Shown here: positions 35,756 to 45,157 of the stretch, one piece after another
How positions within the stretch are numbered: the first letter of the stretch is position 1
Layout of the letters: the number at the start of each line of letters is the position of its first letter
From: Pomphorhynchus laevis
Lineage: Eukaryota > Acanthocephala > Palaeacanthocephala > Echinorhynchida > Pomphorhynchidae
Assembly: GCA_012934845.2 (NCBI GenBank)
Contig: WNNJ02000100.1
Coordinates: 1-64,000 of the forward strand
Length of the DNA stretch: 64,000 nucleotides
Direction of reading: 5' to 3'
The notes under the pieces: generated by a model
What the model was told of the DNA's origin: nothing
Database searches by the model: none
What the model saw: the letters and a program-made list of their open reading frames with translations, nothing else
Position numbers and translations under genes: made by a program

Positions 35756-35756
35756 T

Positions 35757-35992
35757 CAAATCAGCTAACTGAATCTACGTATTTAATATAATTATAAAAA
35801 ACAAAACATAATAATGCTAAATCAAAATTTAATAATTAAATAATAAAATAAATAATTGTTTTTAGATTTTCTATAATTTAAATCGAGTTTAAATAAAAAA
35901 TTTGAAATTTAAAATAAACGTCATTTTTATGAATTGACTAATAAATAACAGACGTTGTATTAGAATAAGAATTAGATGTCATCAGAATCGTC
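35757..35992 (-). mobile_element. PLE-B 3' end fragment
   Basis: About 235 bp matching the 3' non-coding end of the PLE-B copies at 38838, 55722 and 63152 (TCAGCTAACTGA at the outer end, then AATAATTAAATAATAAAAT blocks). It stops exactly where the other copies read CTGATGA. It separates the transposase remnant from an RT fragment. Confidence 0.8.
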
Positions 35993-37065
35993 TCCAAATC
36001 ATGCAGCACAACAGATGAATATCCTCCAAGCGTTGCGTCATCCAAATTCCACGCGTTAAAGGTGGATTGAAGGGAGTGCGAAATAAGATTTACTGCTAGA
36101 GCAAAACCAATTGGACCAAGGGGATCGCCTTGTTGAACGCCTGTTTTGACCAGATGATTCGATCTTCATAAACCAGAGGTGTCTGAGAGCCGTAGGCAGA
36201 ATGAAAATATGGAAATGCTTCTGTGACGTGTTCTTTTAGTGCTTCGAGAAGAATAACGCCATCTATGGTGTTAAAAGAATTTCGAAAGTTTATTTTAAGA
36301 ACACTGTGGGCTGTTGGCAGTTTATTATGAATGATCGGACTGCGTGAACAATCGCTTCTGCTCCGCATGGTGTACAACACCCTAGTTGGTATGGACGGAG
36401 GTGATCACCTACTTTTTGTGATATCCTTATACACAGTATCTTGGCAGCAATGCGACGGAGTGTGCTCCCGATTGCGATTGAGCAAATCCCGCCACCCTTT
36501 TTTATTGAGAGCACATAAGGACGCCGAAAAGAAAAGATGCGCTCCTTCCGCGACGAGAATGCCATTGATAAATTCATCGATTACATGAGAAAGATCGAGT
36601 TCCTGGGACGGAACTGCATCACCAGCGCTATAGGACATCATGTCTTTCAAGTGTTGAGGCAAAGGTCATCCGAAGGAGTCAGATGATGTGAGTAGCAGTA
36701 CAGCCCCTAGAACATCACATCTGCAAGCTTGATAGAAACTTGTTCGCACAATGTTTTTGATTTTGGAGCCTTCGAAAGGGCATTATTTTTCATTGTTATA
36801 CAGGGGTTCGATTGTTGGGTAATCTTAAAGAAGCTATTATCAAATTCCAAAATTCTATCCTTGATGATAAATGTAAGCGATCGCCCGAATGATTTACATG
36901 ATGTAAGCACGAGTCTAGAGAAAGTGCAACTGATGTAAGCACGAGTCTAGAGAAAGTGAACAACCGAAGCCAGCTTGTTGGACTATTCTCATCCGCACAG
37001 TCATTTAAGAGGCAGGTAAATGCCTTAGCTGTATGGTATCTAGCGCCATTCGGTATTCTTTTCAA
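35990..37065 (-). mobile_element. Fragment of an unusual non-LTR reverse transcriptase family
   Basis: Minus strand: RIPNGARYHTAKAFTCLL and SWLRLFTFSRL at the N-terminal side (37060-36960), then CALNKKGG..., IAIGSTLRRIAAKILCIRIS, HLRPYQLGC (36577-36400), VFLKINFRNSFNTID (motif A region) and FNAWNLDDATLGG (motif C region, about 36050-36010). This pattern (PIA-G-LRR, LRPYQLG-G, LDDGTLGG) belongs to a dispersed invertebrate RT family that I recognise from many genomes but cannot name safely. It is split by small rearrangements, including a 33-bp tandem duplication near 36905-36960, and truncated at the PLE-B junction. Confidence 0.7.
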
Positions 37066-37082
37066 ACCCGATTTATTTCAGT

Positions 37083-37612
37083 AATTACACAAAATTTTGA
37101 AAAAGAAAACCAAATATGATAATTATGAAGTTTCTTATAAAATTTCTTGTTCAGAATGCAATAAAATATATGTGGGTCAAACAGACCAAACATTAGAGAC
37201 TAGATTAAAACAACACAAATACACACTTAAAAATGGCGTAAGTAGCGCTATTGTGGACCATAGTTTCAATTTGGATCATAATATTGACAATAATAATACT
37301 GTTGTTTTAGCAAAAGAAACAAATTGTTTAAATAGAAAAATTCTTGAGGCTTATTACATTCATAAAAACTTCAATATTATGATGTCGAATAATAAACTTG
37401 ATGTAACTTTAAATATTTTGTAAATATGTTGTAAACGATTCTTTTGTTTAAATTATTTTTTTTATTTTATTTTTATACTTTATTTAATTTTTCTAGTACT
37501 TTTAATTATTATTTTTATATTTTTCTAATTTTTTCAAAATATTTATTTTGAATAAAAATATTATGGTAATTATTTTTGTTTTGTTTTCAAACTAGTTTGA
37601 ATCATCCTTTTT
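37083..37612 (+). mobile_element. PLE-A fragment: C-terminal GIY-YIG endonuclease and 3' end
   Basis: An open frame of about 108 codons with SYKISCSECNKIYVGQT, then RLKQHKYTLKNG, VDHSFNLDHN and ILEAYYIHKN. These are the GIY-YIG fold landmarks (YKI...YVG, R, H, E) that follow the RT in Penelope-type elements. The sequence from about 37400 to 37612 matches the 3' end of the element at 4765-7800. The upstream RT is absent. Confidence 0.85.
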
Positions 37613-37639
37613 TGTATTTTTACCTAAAAACGTGGTTAC

Positions 37640-38170
37640 GAACCATACAATTTAGCATTGAGAAATTTGAATCGTGAACTGTTATCCGCCTATACATCAG
37701 TATGTAAACTAAAGAATCTTAAAGGCAACGAGGTAAAAGTATATTTCCGGTCTAATAACACAATATGCAGCCATCTTGTGAGATCAAAGCTTGAAAAACT
37801 AGAAATATTGCAATAGTTGAAAAATGCCACGGATGCAAATGACCACGTTGCAAAACCTACAGTGTTCTCAAAGGGAGTATATTTTTTACAGCACATACAC
37901 TAAGTCGGAATATACACAGTAAAAAATGAAGTAATTGTAAAACACCAAATGTTGTGTATTTAGGAAAATTTAGCTTATGTCGTGCTCAAGAAGTGGGCAA
38001 AACAGAAAGATGTCTAAGCCTTAGACTTAATAACATGAGATCAGACGTTAAGGCAACAATGCAACAGACAACAACTTCGATACCCACTAGTGAACCACAT
38101 TGTTGAAATGCACAATGGTAACGACAGTATAAAATGCACTATTATTGGTAGTGGTTGTTTCCTGATTTTA
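37640..38170 (+). mobile_element. Decayed N-terminal GIY-YIG region of a Naiad/Chlamys-type PLE
   Basis: With frame breaks this stretch encodes CHGCKWPRC-like Cys/His residues, VVYLGKFSLCRAQEVGKTER, LSLRLNNMRSDV, a PHC/EMHN region and KCTIIG. That pattern (Zn-binding CCHH plus GIY-YIG) is known for PLEs whose endonuclease sits before the RT. It may be the missing 5' part of family B, but no copy here joins the two. Confidence 0.5.
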
Positions 38171-38837
38171 TTAAGTCTTGATTATTTGATTCTTTATTAA
38201 GTCATGATTTTGTGGTCTGGATTATTTAGTCTTGGTCATTTTATTAAGTCTATTATTTATTTTCTTCTGATTTTATTAAGTTCTTTATATATTTGATTAC
38301 TCCTATAGCTTATATAATTAAATGTTTCCTTAAAAATCATAGATTTGTTTAAACAAACTCATTTCTACTACATATTCTTCTTATGCGTAAGGCCTCATTA
38401 AATATGACTGTTATTAAAAGACTGTCCTTAAATATGACTGTTATAAAATCACTTAAATTAGAAAAATTGAAGAGTTCACATGGTAAGGACAGTTAATGAC
38501 ATACAGTGAGTATGGATTAAATAAAAGCAACTATTATTGCTGACGCGATAATGGATAAAGGAAAACAGCCAAATTCTTCCCGAGTGTACAAATGTATAAC
38601 ATTATGAAAGCGAATGTGGTAGTCTAGAAATTGTGTAGAGAAATTGTTTTGAACATGTCAAAAAGCGAAACTAGTAAGCATTTATTGTTGTTTTTTGATT
38701 ACTAGTTTATAATTTATTTTTATTTATTCAATCGTATCTGCATATGGATTCTGGAAAGTAGTTGAATATTTCTTCATATATATAATTAATAATTATTTTC
38801 TTCAAAAATAAACTTTATGATTAGTTTTGAGAAATCA
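38171..38837. other. Non-coding, degenerate TTTTATTAAGTC repeats
   Basis: Several imperfect copies of TTTTATTAAGTC or close variants lie at 38165-38290. Nothing else recognised. Confidence 0.4.
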
Positions 38838-40390
38838 AATCAGCTAACTGAGTCTACGTATTTAATATAATTATAAAATAAACAAAACATAATAATGCTA
38901 AATCAAAATTTAATGATTAAATAATAAAATTAATAATTGTTTTTAGATTTTTTATAATTTAAATTATAGTTAAAATAAAAAATTGAAATTTAAAATAAAA
39001 GTCATTTTTATGAATTGACTAATAAATAACAGACGTTGTATCAGAATAAGAATTAGAGGTCATCAGGAGGAAATGCTATGCTATCAGGTTTTGGCCCCAA
39101 ACTACTCTACCCAACATAGCAGCGGGGCCAAATACGCGTTAGTGACGTATTTCCTCTGAATAAATTAGATTATATAGTATATTATTCTAATACAAAGTAT
39201 ATTATTTATTATCCATAAAAAATTTCCACTAATGATTTTAAATTTATTTTTAATATTATTGTGTTGATTTATATATTTTACTATTTTCTCTTTGATGGTA
39301 TTTTTATAGTAACCTAGTTTAAAATATGTATCTATTAAATTATTTAAATGATTTTTAAGAAAGCCAATATCATTACAAATTGTTGCAATTCTTAAAATTT
39401 CATTATTTAATGTATTATATTTTATATTATATGGTATGCATGAATGCTCATGCAAAAATATGTTTCTTGTAAATTTAAATACGTCATCTTTACGATATGA
39501 ATTAATAGTAGTTTTAATTGATGTTAATTTAATATTTATATTTAGATAGACATTCTTTATCATTAATTTTGGTTTTATTAAGAATGAGGCTACCTGGATA
39601 AATTTGTTCGCTTCTTGAATAAAAATCGCTAAAATTAAATACACATATATCATCAATATATCGAAACATAATTCATATTTTTTATAGTTTAGATTTATTT
39701 TTTAAACAGTTATAAACAAATTCATATTCTTTAAAGCTTAAAAACAAGTCAGCTATAATTGGGCTACTATTACCACCCATTGGAACACCTTTTGTCTAAA
39801 TATAGATGTCCCTACCTTTATATAATTTTGATTTATTAAAATATTTAAGGATTCTATTAATTCAATTTTATCCATATATTTATATTTACTTGATGGTTTA
39901 ATTTTTGTTAGATAGGCGTTATAATTATTATAACATATATATGTATATCTTTTTTCGAATATAAGATTAATAAATTTTCTAATGCATCTTTAATATCTGC
40001 TAAATCTAGATTTGTATAAAGCGTTCTAAAATTGTACGTATTTATATTCTGAAAATTTATTCCTTTTGTGTGTTCTAAAATTCTTTTGTAAAATTAATAC
40101 TGAAATAGTATTTAATATTAGTATTTATTTCGATTATCCTACAATATTTTTGAAGTGTGCTTTAATTATTTTAAGTATTTTATTCATATAAACAGAAAGT
40201 GGTTTTAATGTACATTTTAAAGCACTACATATAACCTTAGGTTTTATTGGATTTTTATCTGATTCAATTTTTATACCCTTCGTATCCATTATAGAACAAT
40301 GACTTGTAATAATTGTTTCTAAACTTAAATCATTACATTCATATGTTGTGTTTATATTTAAATCATAATTAACTTCTAGATCCATTTATC
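38838..40390 (-). mobile_element. PLE-B copy, 5'-truncated and decayed
   Basis: Minus-strand remains of the family B RT: NDLSLETIITSHCSIMD and CSALKCTLKPLSVYMNKIL (40385-40140), a DIY/YIDD region around 39650-39950 in pieces, and the thumb-like FTRNIFLHEHSCIPYNIK and ICNDIGFLKNHLNNL (39600-39240). Then comes the 3' hairpin region (39060-39160) and the common 3' terminus at 38838. More diverged than the copies at 55722 and 60890. Confidence 0.8.
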
Positions 40391-40479
40391 TTCAGTTATC
40401 TTTCAGTATAAATTGTGCGATATGATATCATGTTTGAGCGCTTGCTCATTGACAAGACCTTTATCATAACAAGACAAAT

Positions 40480-40976
40480 TTAGCATCTCAGTGATCGTAT
40501 TAATCAAGTATAAGTAACCTTCTTTCTTCATATATCAATTTTGCTGTTCGTTTTATTACTTTTTGAGCCGCGTGTTCAATTGCACCTGTTTTTGAAATCA
40601 CTGCTGGCATAAACGAGGCATTTTCAACTGTCGATATTCGCTTTGCATACTTCTTTCTTTTTCGTTCTCATATAGATGAACGGATTCTTTGAACTTTGAT
40701 TTGAGTGAGATGGACAATGGTGATTGAGCACATATGTCCTAAAGAAAGTTCCGTTTTATTTCCTTACAAGCCGTAACAACAAAAATGCACTCTCGCCTTT
40801 CTATCTCGCGTTGTTACAGAGTTATCAAATGTTACGCTTTCCGGTACTGGATATAAAATAGGCTCTATATCCACCTTACAACAAACATCTTTGAGTATAT
40901 CAGCGAGCATATATCTAATAATATTGTAATTATATTTGTAATTATTATATTTTTTAATTGAGAAAAATTTATTCAA
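40480..40976 (-). mobile_element. Fragment of the C-terminal domain of an RT-associated dispersed family
   Basis: Minus strand: MLADILKDVCCKVDIEP, then DRKARVHF, and with breaks VHLYENEK...YAKRISTVENASFMPAVIS and KTGAIEHAAQKVIKRTAKL. In many invertebrate genomes the same blocks occur in the order LRDVC-VEIEP, EAR-D-, ENEK-Y-RI-VE-ASF-PLV, GG...FYKRLA, downstream of RTs like that at 35990-37065. The two pieces may therefore be the remains of one element type; that link is from memory of the family and not visible here. Confidence 0.45.
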
Positions 40977-41458
40977 ATCAGTAAAATTAAAATATTAAAC
41001 TTAAGATATTTCATATTTAATCCGTTGTCACATTTACTTCATCTTTGCCTATCAAAGGCCCGCGTGTTCTTGCTAAGCGTGGGCCGTGGATACACATTGA
41101 TATGCAATTTTCATATCGATATATATATAACGATTGATATAGTAATAGAATATAATTAATTTAAATCTAATAAATACACAGAATATATAATAGTAACATT
41201 TATAACAGTAAATTAATATATGCAACGATATATTACAACACACTTAATAGTGATATAGTGAAAATAGTATTAGCAATTTACATGTGTTTCGGGTAAAAAA
41301 TATTGTATTTTAAAAAATCTAGAGTATAAGGAAATATTTAATAATTATAATAAATATTAGATTTTTAATATATTTATGATATTTTTATATAATCGAGATA
41401 TGTAATTAATACAAACAGTCATAAACAAATTGTATGTTTAGAGTCGAATACTAAAAAA
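40977..41458. other. AT-rich 3' flank of the FAF2-like gene
   Basis: No element recognised. Probably includes the 3' UTR of the minus-strand gene. Confidence 0.4.
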
Positions 41459-43021
41459 TTAAGCATCGATGTCATGTACAAGTAAACTTTGGCTCCACTT
41501 TATGCCAATGCTCTGTAAAGTTGCATTTCGTGGCCTTGACAACTCGTCCATAATTACTTCTAATAGCAAAATCTTCGGAAAATTTGTATACAATTGGAAA
41601 TTTACAGGAACCTCGTTATTTGAGCGCATATAATGATATAAAGATTCAACTTTGTCCGAAAGGTAAAAGTTTCTGCGAAAATTCGTACCATTAGATAGAC
41701 GAAATGATAGACACACGGCATCAGATCCACAGACATTTGGTTCTTTGTTATCGTTAATCATTAGCTTGGCTGCTTCACGAAGCTTTGCGATTCGTAAAGC
41801 ATCCTCTTTAGCCTTTTCTGCCATCTCGTGTTCAAGCTGCTCTTTTTCAATTTTAATTCGTTTCTTTTCACGGTCAATTTTTAATGACTTATCATAATTA
41901 TCATCTTGTTCTTTCCTTATTTGAACGTTTTCAGCAGCTCGTCTTCGTCTTTCAATTTCTACAACAATCATGGATTTCGATGCATTCACAAGATCGTTCA
42001 ATTTATTCCGAAAATGATGTTCCTCAATAAAAAACCATATTCTTGAGAATAGCTCCATTATTCCACGTGTCGGCACGTACAATCCTATGAAAGGATATTG
42101 ATGAATGTTATCATTGTATATTAAGTTTCTAATCTCCTGGCTATCTTTATCACACGCCCAAAACATAAAGTTTTGTTCAATGTATTCAATCGTATTTTGA
42201 TTACAGAGAATATTTGTACAAAATTGATCACAATCACCACATTTTTTGTCGTGTAAATAAACAAGTAATCGTCTTGATTCGGAAATGCAATCTTTCTTAA
42301 CTTGGGTAAAAGACCCGTGGTAAAATGGAGGAACAGGAGAACCGTATTTTTCAATAAAATTCCTAATAAAATCGATAACTTCATCAGCAGGATCACTTTT
42401 TGACATGGGTACTATGCTAGTATTGTCTGTTGACATTTGAACAATCGTAGTGCTTACTTGCTGATCCTCCTCTATATTGTCTTCGATACTTGTAAAGAAT
42501 AAGCCGAATAAAATTTTCTTACAAAAACGATATGCATTTGTAGTCAATAGAAACGGGTCAATTATTATCACTCTGATAACTGATAAAACGCGATTACCGA
42601 TTAGACTAATTTGTAGAAAATGCGATATCGATTTCGTTATCGTATCGATAAAAGATGTATCGGCAATGTTGCTGGTATCTTGTTCATCGAAGTTGCTGTT
42701 CAATTTATCTTTGCTAAAGTATTTCGTGCTTATCTGATTATTATTGACAGTCAAGGTAGAACAATTAAAATTATCGATATTGATATGATCACCATAATTG
42801 TTATCATTGCTTATTGTCTTAACATCATTATTTGTATTTTTGTGATTGCTTTCGTTGTTCTTAATTGAGATAATTTCTTCTTGAATTAAACTGTTTAAAT
42901 TAAAATTTGATCGATTAAAAACTGACGGGCAATCACACGATGATGGGGGCATAGTAGTGCTATGCATGTACGAAATAAGATCATCTTCGCTATTGTCATC
43001 GTTATCATATACAAAATCCAT
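41459..43021 (-). CDS. FAF2: FAF2/UBXD8-like UBX-domain protein
   Basis: Complete 520-codon single-exon frame. FAF2/UBXD8 sits in the ER and lipid-droplet membrane by a hydrophobic hairpin and recruits p97/VCP through its UBX domain for degradation of ER proteins. Visible here: an acidic, Asn-rich N-terminus (about 1-130), a hydrophobic stretch at about 136-177 fitting the hairpin, a thioredoxin-like UAS domain at about 212-345 (LLVYLHDKKCGDCDQFC, YPFIGLYVP), a charged coiled coil at about 350-425 (EKKRIKIEKEQLEHEMAEKA) and a UBX domain at about 433-518 (CLSFRLSNGTNFRRNF, LQSIGIKWSQSLLVHDID). The usual FPR turn of UBX reads FPK (residues 481-483). I see no convincing N-terminal UBA domain. 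Human FAF2 has 445 residues and many introns, so the lack of introns here is notable. FAF1 is less likely because of the membrane segment. Confidence 0.85.
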   Translation of the reverse strand: MDFVYDNDDNSEDDLISYMHSTTMPPSSCDCPSVFNRSNFNLNSLIQEEIISIKNNESNHKNTNNDVKTISNDNNYGDHINIDNFNCSTLTVNNNQISTKYFSKDKLNSNFDEQDTSNIADTSFIDTITKSISHFLQISLIGNRVLSVIRVIIIDPFLLTTNAYRFCKKILFGLFFTSIEDNIEEDQQVSTTIVQMSTDNTSIVPMSKSDPADEVIDFIRNFIEKYGSPVPPFYHGSFTQVKKDCISESRRLLVYLHDKKCGDCDQFCTNILCNQNTIEYIEQNFMFWACDKDSQEIRNLIYNDNIHQYPFIGLYVPTRGIMELFSRIWFFIEEHHFRNKLNDLVNASKSMIVVEIERRRRAAENVQIRKEQDDNYDKSLKIDREKKRIKIEKEQLEHEMAEKAKEDALRIAKLREAAKLMINDNKEPNVCGSDAVCLSFRLSNGTNFRRNFYLSDKVESLYHYMRSNNEVPVNFQLYTNFPKILLLEVIMDELSRPRNATLQSIGIKWSQSLLVHDIDA

Positions 43022-43796
43022 CGTGAAAGCCTCTTAGCTTAATGCAAATTAATTGAACTTATGTGTAGATTATCACTACCCAAATTATGATGTGCTGCCA
43101 CGGTAACGGATTTTGTTACACGTTTCAGAAATTCATGCAATCAACTCTTTATACAAAAAGATTAGATAATTTGATTTTTACTGTGTGCTACGTTTTTTCG
43201 GGTGAAACAATAGTCTGCAAAAAGATATGGCGTGTTTGTAATAGATCTAATTTGTGTGATTATCCAGATGAGCCCTAAATTTTAGAGAAATTCACTAATA
43301 AAAATACTTGATAACATACATGATCACAGATAAAATATAGTTACTTTATATAATATATTATAATATAATATTTTATATATATTATATTACGTTATATATC
43401 ATAAATTTACGTGGATAAGCATAATATATAATAAATTACGTCAAATATGACTGAATTTTTAAGTATGTTAAAAGAAATTGTAAATATGGACTAAATGAAA
43501 ACGTAAAAAATATTCCAATCTGCTCATTTAACAACAAATTATTCTTCCAAAACTGAAATAACTACACTTTGAATCACTCGAAAGTTCCACTTTCGAGTGA
43601 TTAAAATTATAATTTAAGTGATTAAAATTATTCTATTTTTAAAGGTATTTTAAAACGAGAATTTATACATTGCTTTATTTAATTTGAATGTTTTAAATTG
43701 TATAATATTTAATACTCATATTAAATATGTTATATCATAGACGATAATATATATTGCATCATTGATTATATTGTATACATAAATATATTATAGCAC
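43022..43796. other. Upstream flank of the FAF2-like gene
   Basis: Probably contains its promoter, but no clear motif. 43335-43420 is an AT palindrome block. A 12-bp inverted repeat (CACTCGAAAGTT with its complement) is at about 43576-43602. Confidence 0.4.
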
Positions 43797-44300
43797 ATAT
43801 GTATCAGGATGTCAGCATCACGAAAGAAATACAACAGTGAGATTATGGCAAATGAGTCACCGTTTCGAGCTAATTGACTATCATCAGTAGCTTGTACTCC
43901 CAACTGGATTGAAGTTGGGAGAAAAGCTTGACGATGATTTAAAGCAACGATAGATCCTTGCTCTCTTGCAAAGACGGGTTTGCAACTGCAAATATTCACT
44001 CATCTGCATTAAGCGCTGGAGAACCTAGCGCGTTGGGCTACAAAATACACATCAGTTAGCAATCGGATAATACAATGTAGCACTACGATGCACTGCTGCT
44101 ACGCATCAAAATATCAGTAAATTTATTCAAATGGAAAAACTGTATTCGTTGAATTATTTATATCAGGATGTCAGTTCTACGAAAGAAATACAGCAGTGAG
44201 ATTGTCGTAAATGACAAAGACACCGTTTCGAGCTAATTGATTCATCAGTAGCTTGTACTCCCCGCAACTGGATTGAATTTGGGAGACAAGCTATTCTCTA
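43797..44300 (-). repeat. Tandem pair of about 360-bp units with hammerhead-like core (second family)
   Basis: ATCAGGATGTCAG with a GAAAGAAATACA block and the CATCAGTAGCTTGTACTCCC block near 43880 recur about 360 bp later. On the minus strand each unit reads GCTACTGATGA, then GTCAATTAGCT or TCAATTAGCT, then CGAAACGGTG: CTGATGA at plus 43881-43887 and 44242-44248, GAAA at plus 43863-43866 and 44226-44229. In the first unit a CGGTG/CACTG stem after GAAA closes on a U, as stem III should. Stem II is poor. No protein is encoded. Architecture (short tandem unit, one core per unit) equals the arrays at 1-592 and 63172-64000. Confidence 0.6.
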
Positions 44301-44567
44301 ATCTGTAATTTCGTGTTCGTAGGTGTGGAAAACTGTTTTTTGTTGATATCAGAAACTACTTATCTGTCCTGTTTTAAATTTAAACATGCACATTTTAGCA
44401 TTTATGTCTTATCTTATTAACGGTTGTTTTTTATTCTGAACCTTACATATCAGTTTATATCTAAACAACTTTCGCTTATATCAAAAATATCTTTGCTTAT
44501 ACCTAAACAATCATTGTTTATGAATCATTTTGTTTACGTTGATCTAGTTGTGCAGTCAATGATACAA

Positions 44568-45157
44568 TTGAAATTTTGATAACTTCATTCTGCACGTTGC
44601 TTTAACCCTATTTATAAGCCAACAGCAGTACGCTACATTTCAGTAATGGTAAGCCAATACCTTTTCGGCATTGGATCAGTAGCTAATGATGTCAACTAAT
44701 ACTAAAACGTAGCTTTCTGTTGTTGTCTTATAGATATGATTAAAGCAAAGTGCAGTGTCATCAAAATTTCAATGATAACAATGGCTACACAGGTATATCA
44801 ACTTAAAATTAGGAAACAAACCATAGATGACAAGTTTGATAATAGCAATTAATTGCAAAAATTAGTAGGTTTTTAAATTGAAGGTTGAATTTTCCCCTGT
44901 CAAAGCTGCTTTAATTTGAAATCAGAAATTATTTCAATTAAATTTGCAACATGTAAGACAAGTCTTTCATTAAATCTAATTGCCAATAAAGCAGAAGAGT
45001 TGATTTATTGTCAGCCTATTAAAAGAAACGAAACGTAAAACGTAGGTATTGGATCAGTAGCTGATGAGGTCCACCAATACTGAAATATAGCGTACTGCTG
45101 TTGGCTTAGATAGGATTAAAGCAATGTGGAGAATAAAGTTATCAAAGTTTTAATTTT
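44568..45157 (+). repeat. Hammerhead repeat module with inverted arms
   Basis: 44568-44660 is the inverted counterpart of 45065-45157 (GCCAACAGCAGTACGCTA with the ATCC/TTAAAGCA flank). A further decayed plus-oriented half copy lies at 44661-44790. The arrangement, two outward arms with the ribozyme at the inner side of the right arm, equals that of 5101-5515. Confidence 0.6.
45046..45100 (+). ncRNA. Type I hammerhead ribozyme candidate, best copy in the window
   Basis: CAGTAG (45055-45060) pairs with CTGCTG (45095-45100) as stem I with one G-U. CTGATGA is exact at 45061-45067. A short stem II GGT/ACT closes 45068-45081. GAAA is at 45082-45085, followed by a short stem III ending in U at 45093 and the cleavage base A at 45094. 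In the inverted sister copy (44617-44645) stem III reads ATG/CGT, fully paired. The decayed copy at 44680-44725 keeps stem I by wobble pairs (CTGTTG). An extra 7-bp pair GTATTGG/CCAATAC (45046-45052 with 45074-45080) is also present. Confidence 0.6.

Noticed and set aside
36331-36588. Plus-strand 85-codon frame
   Set aside because: Antisense shadow of the RT fragment, whose minus-strand motifs (LRRIAAK, LRPYQLG) are recognisable.
39060-39160. CTGATGA at the PLE-B 3' end as a classical hammerhead
   Set aside because: No GAAA follows at stem II distance and no stem I pairs across it; kept only as a conserved hairpin.
42477-42868. Plus-strand frames of 82-86 codons
   Set aside because: Antisense of the FAF2-like gene.
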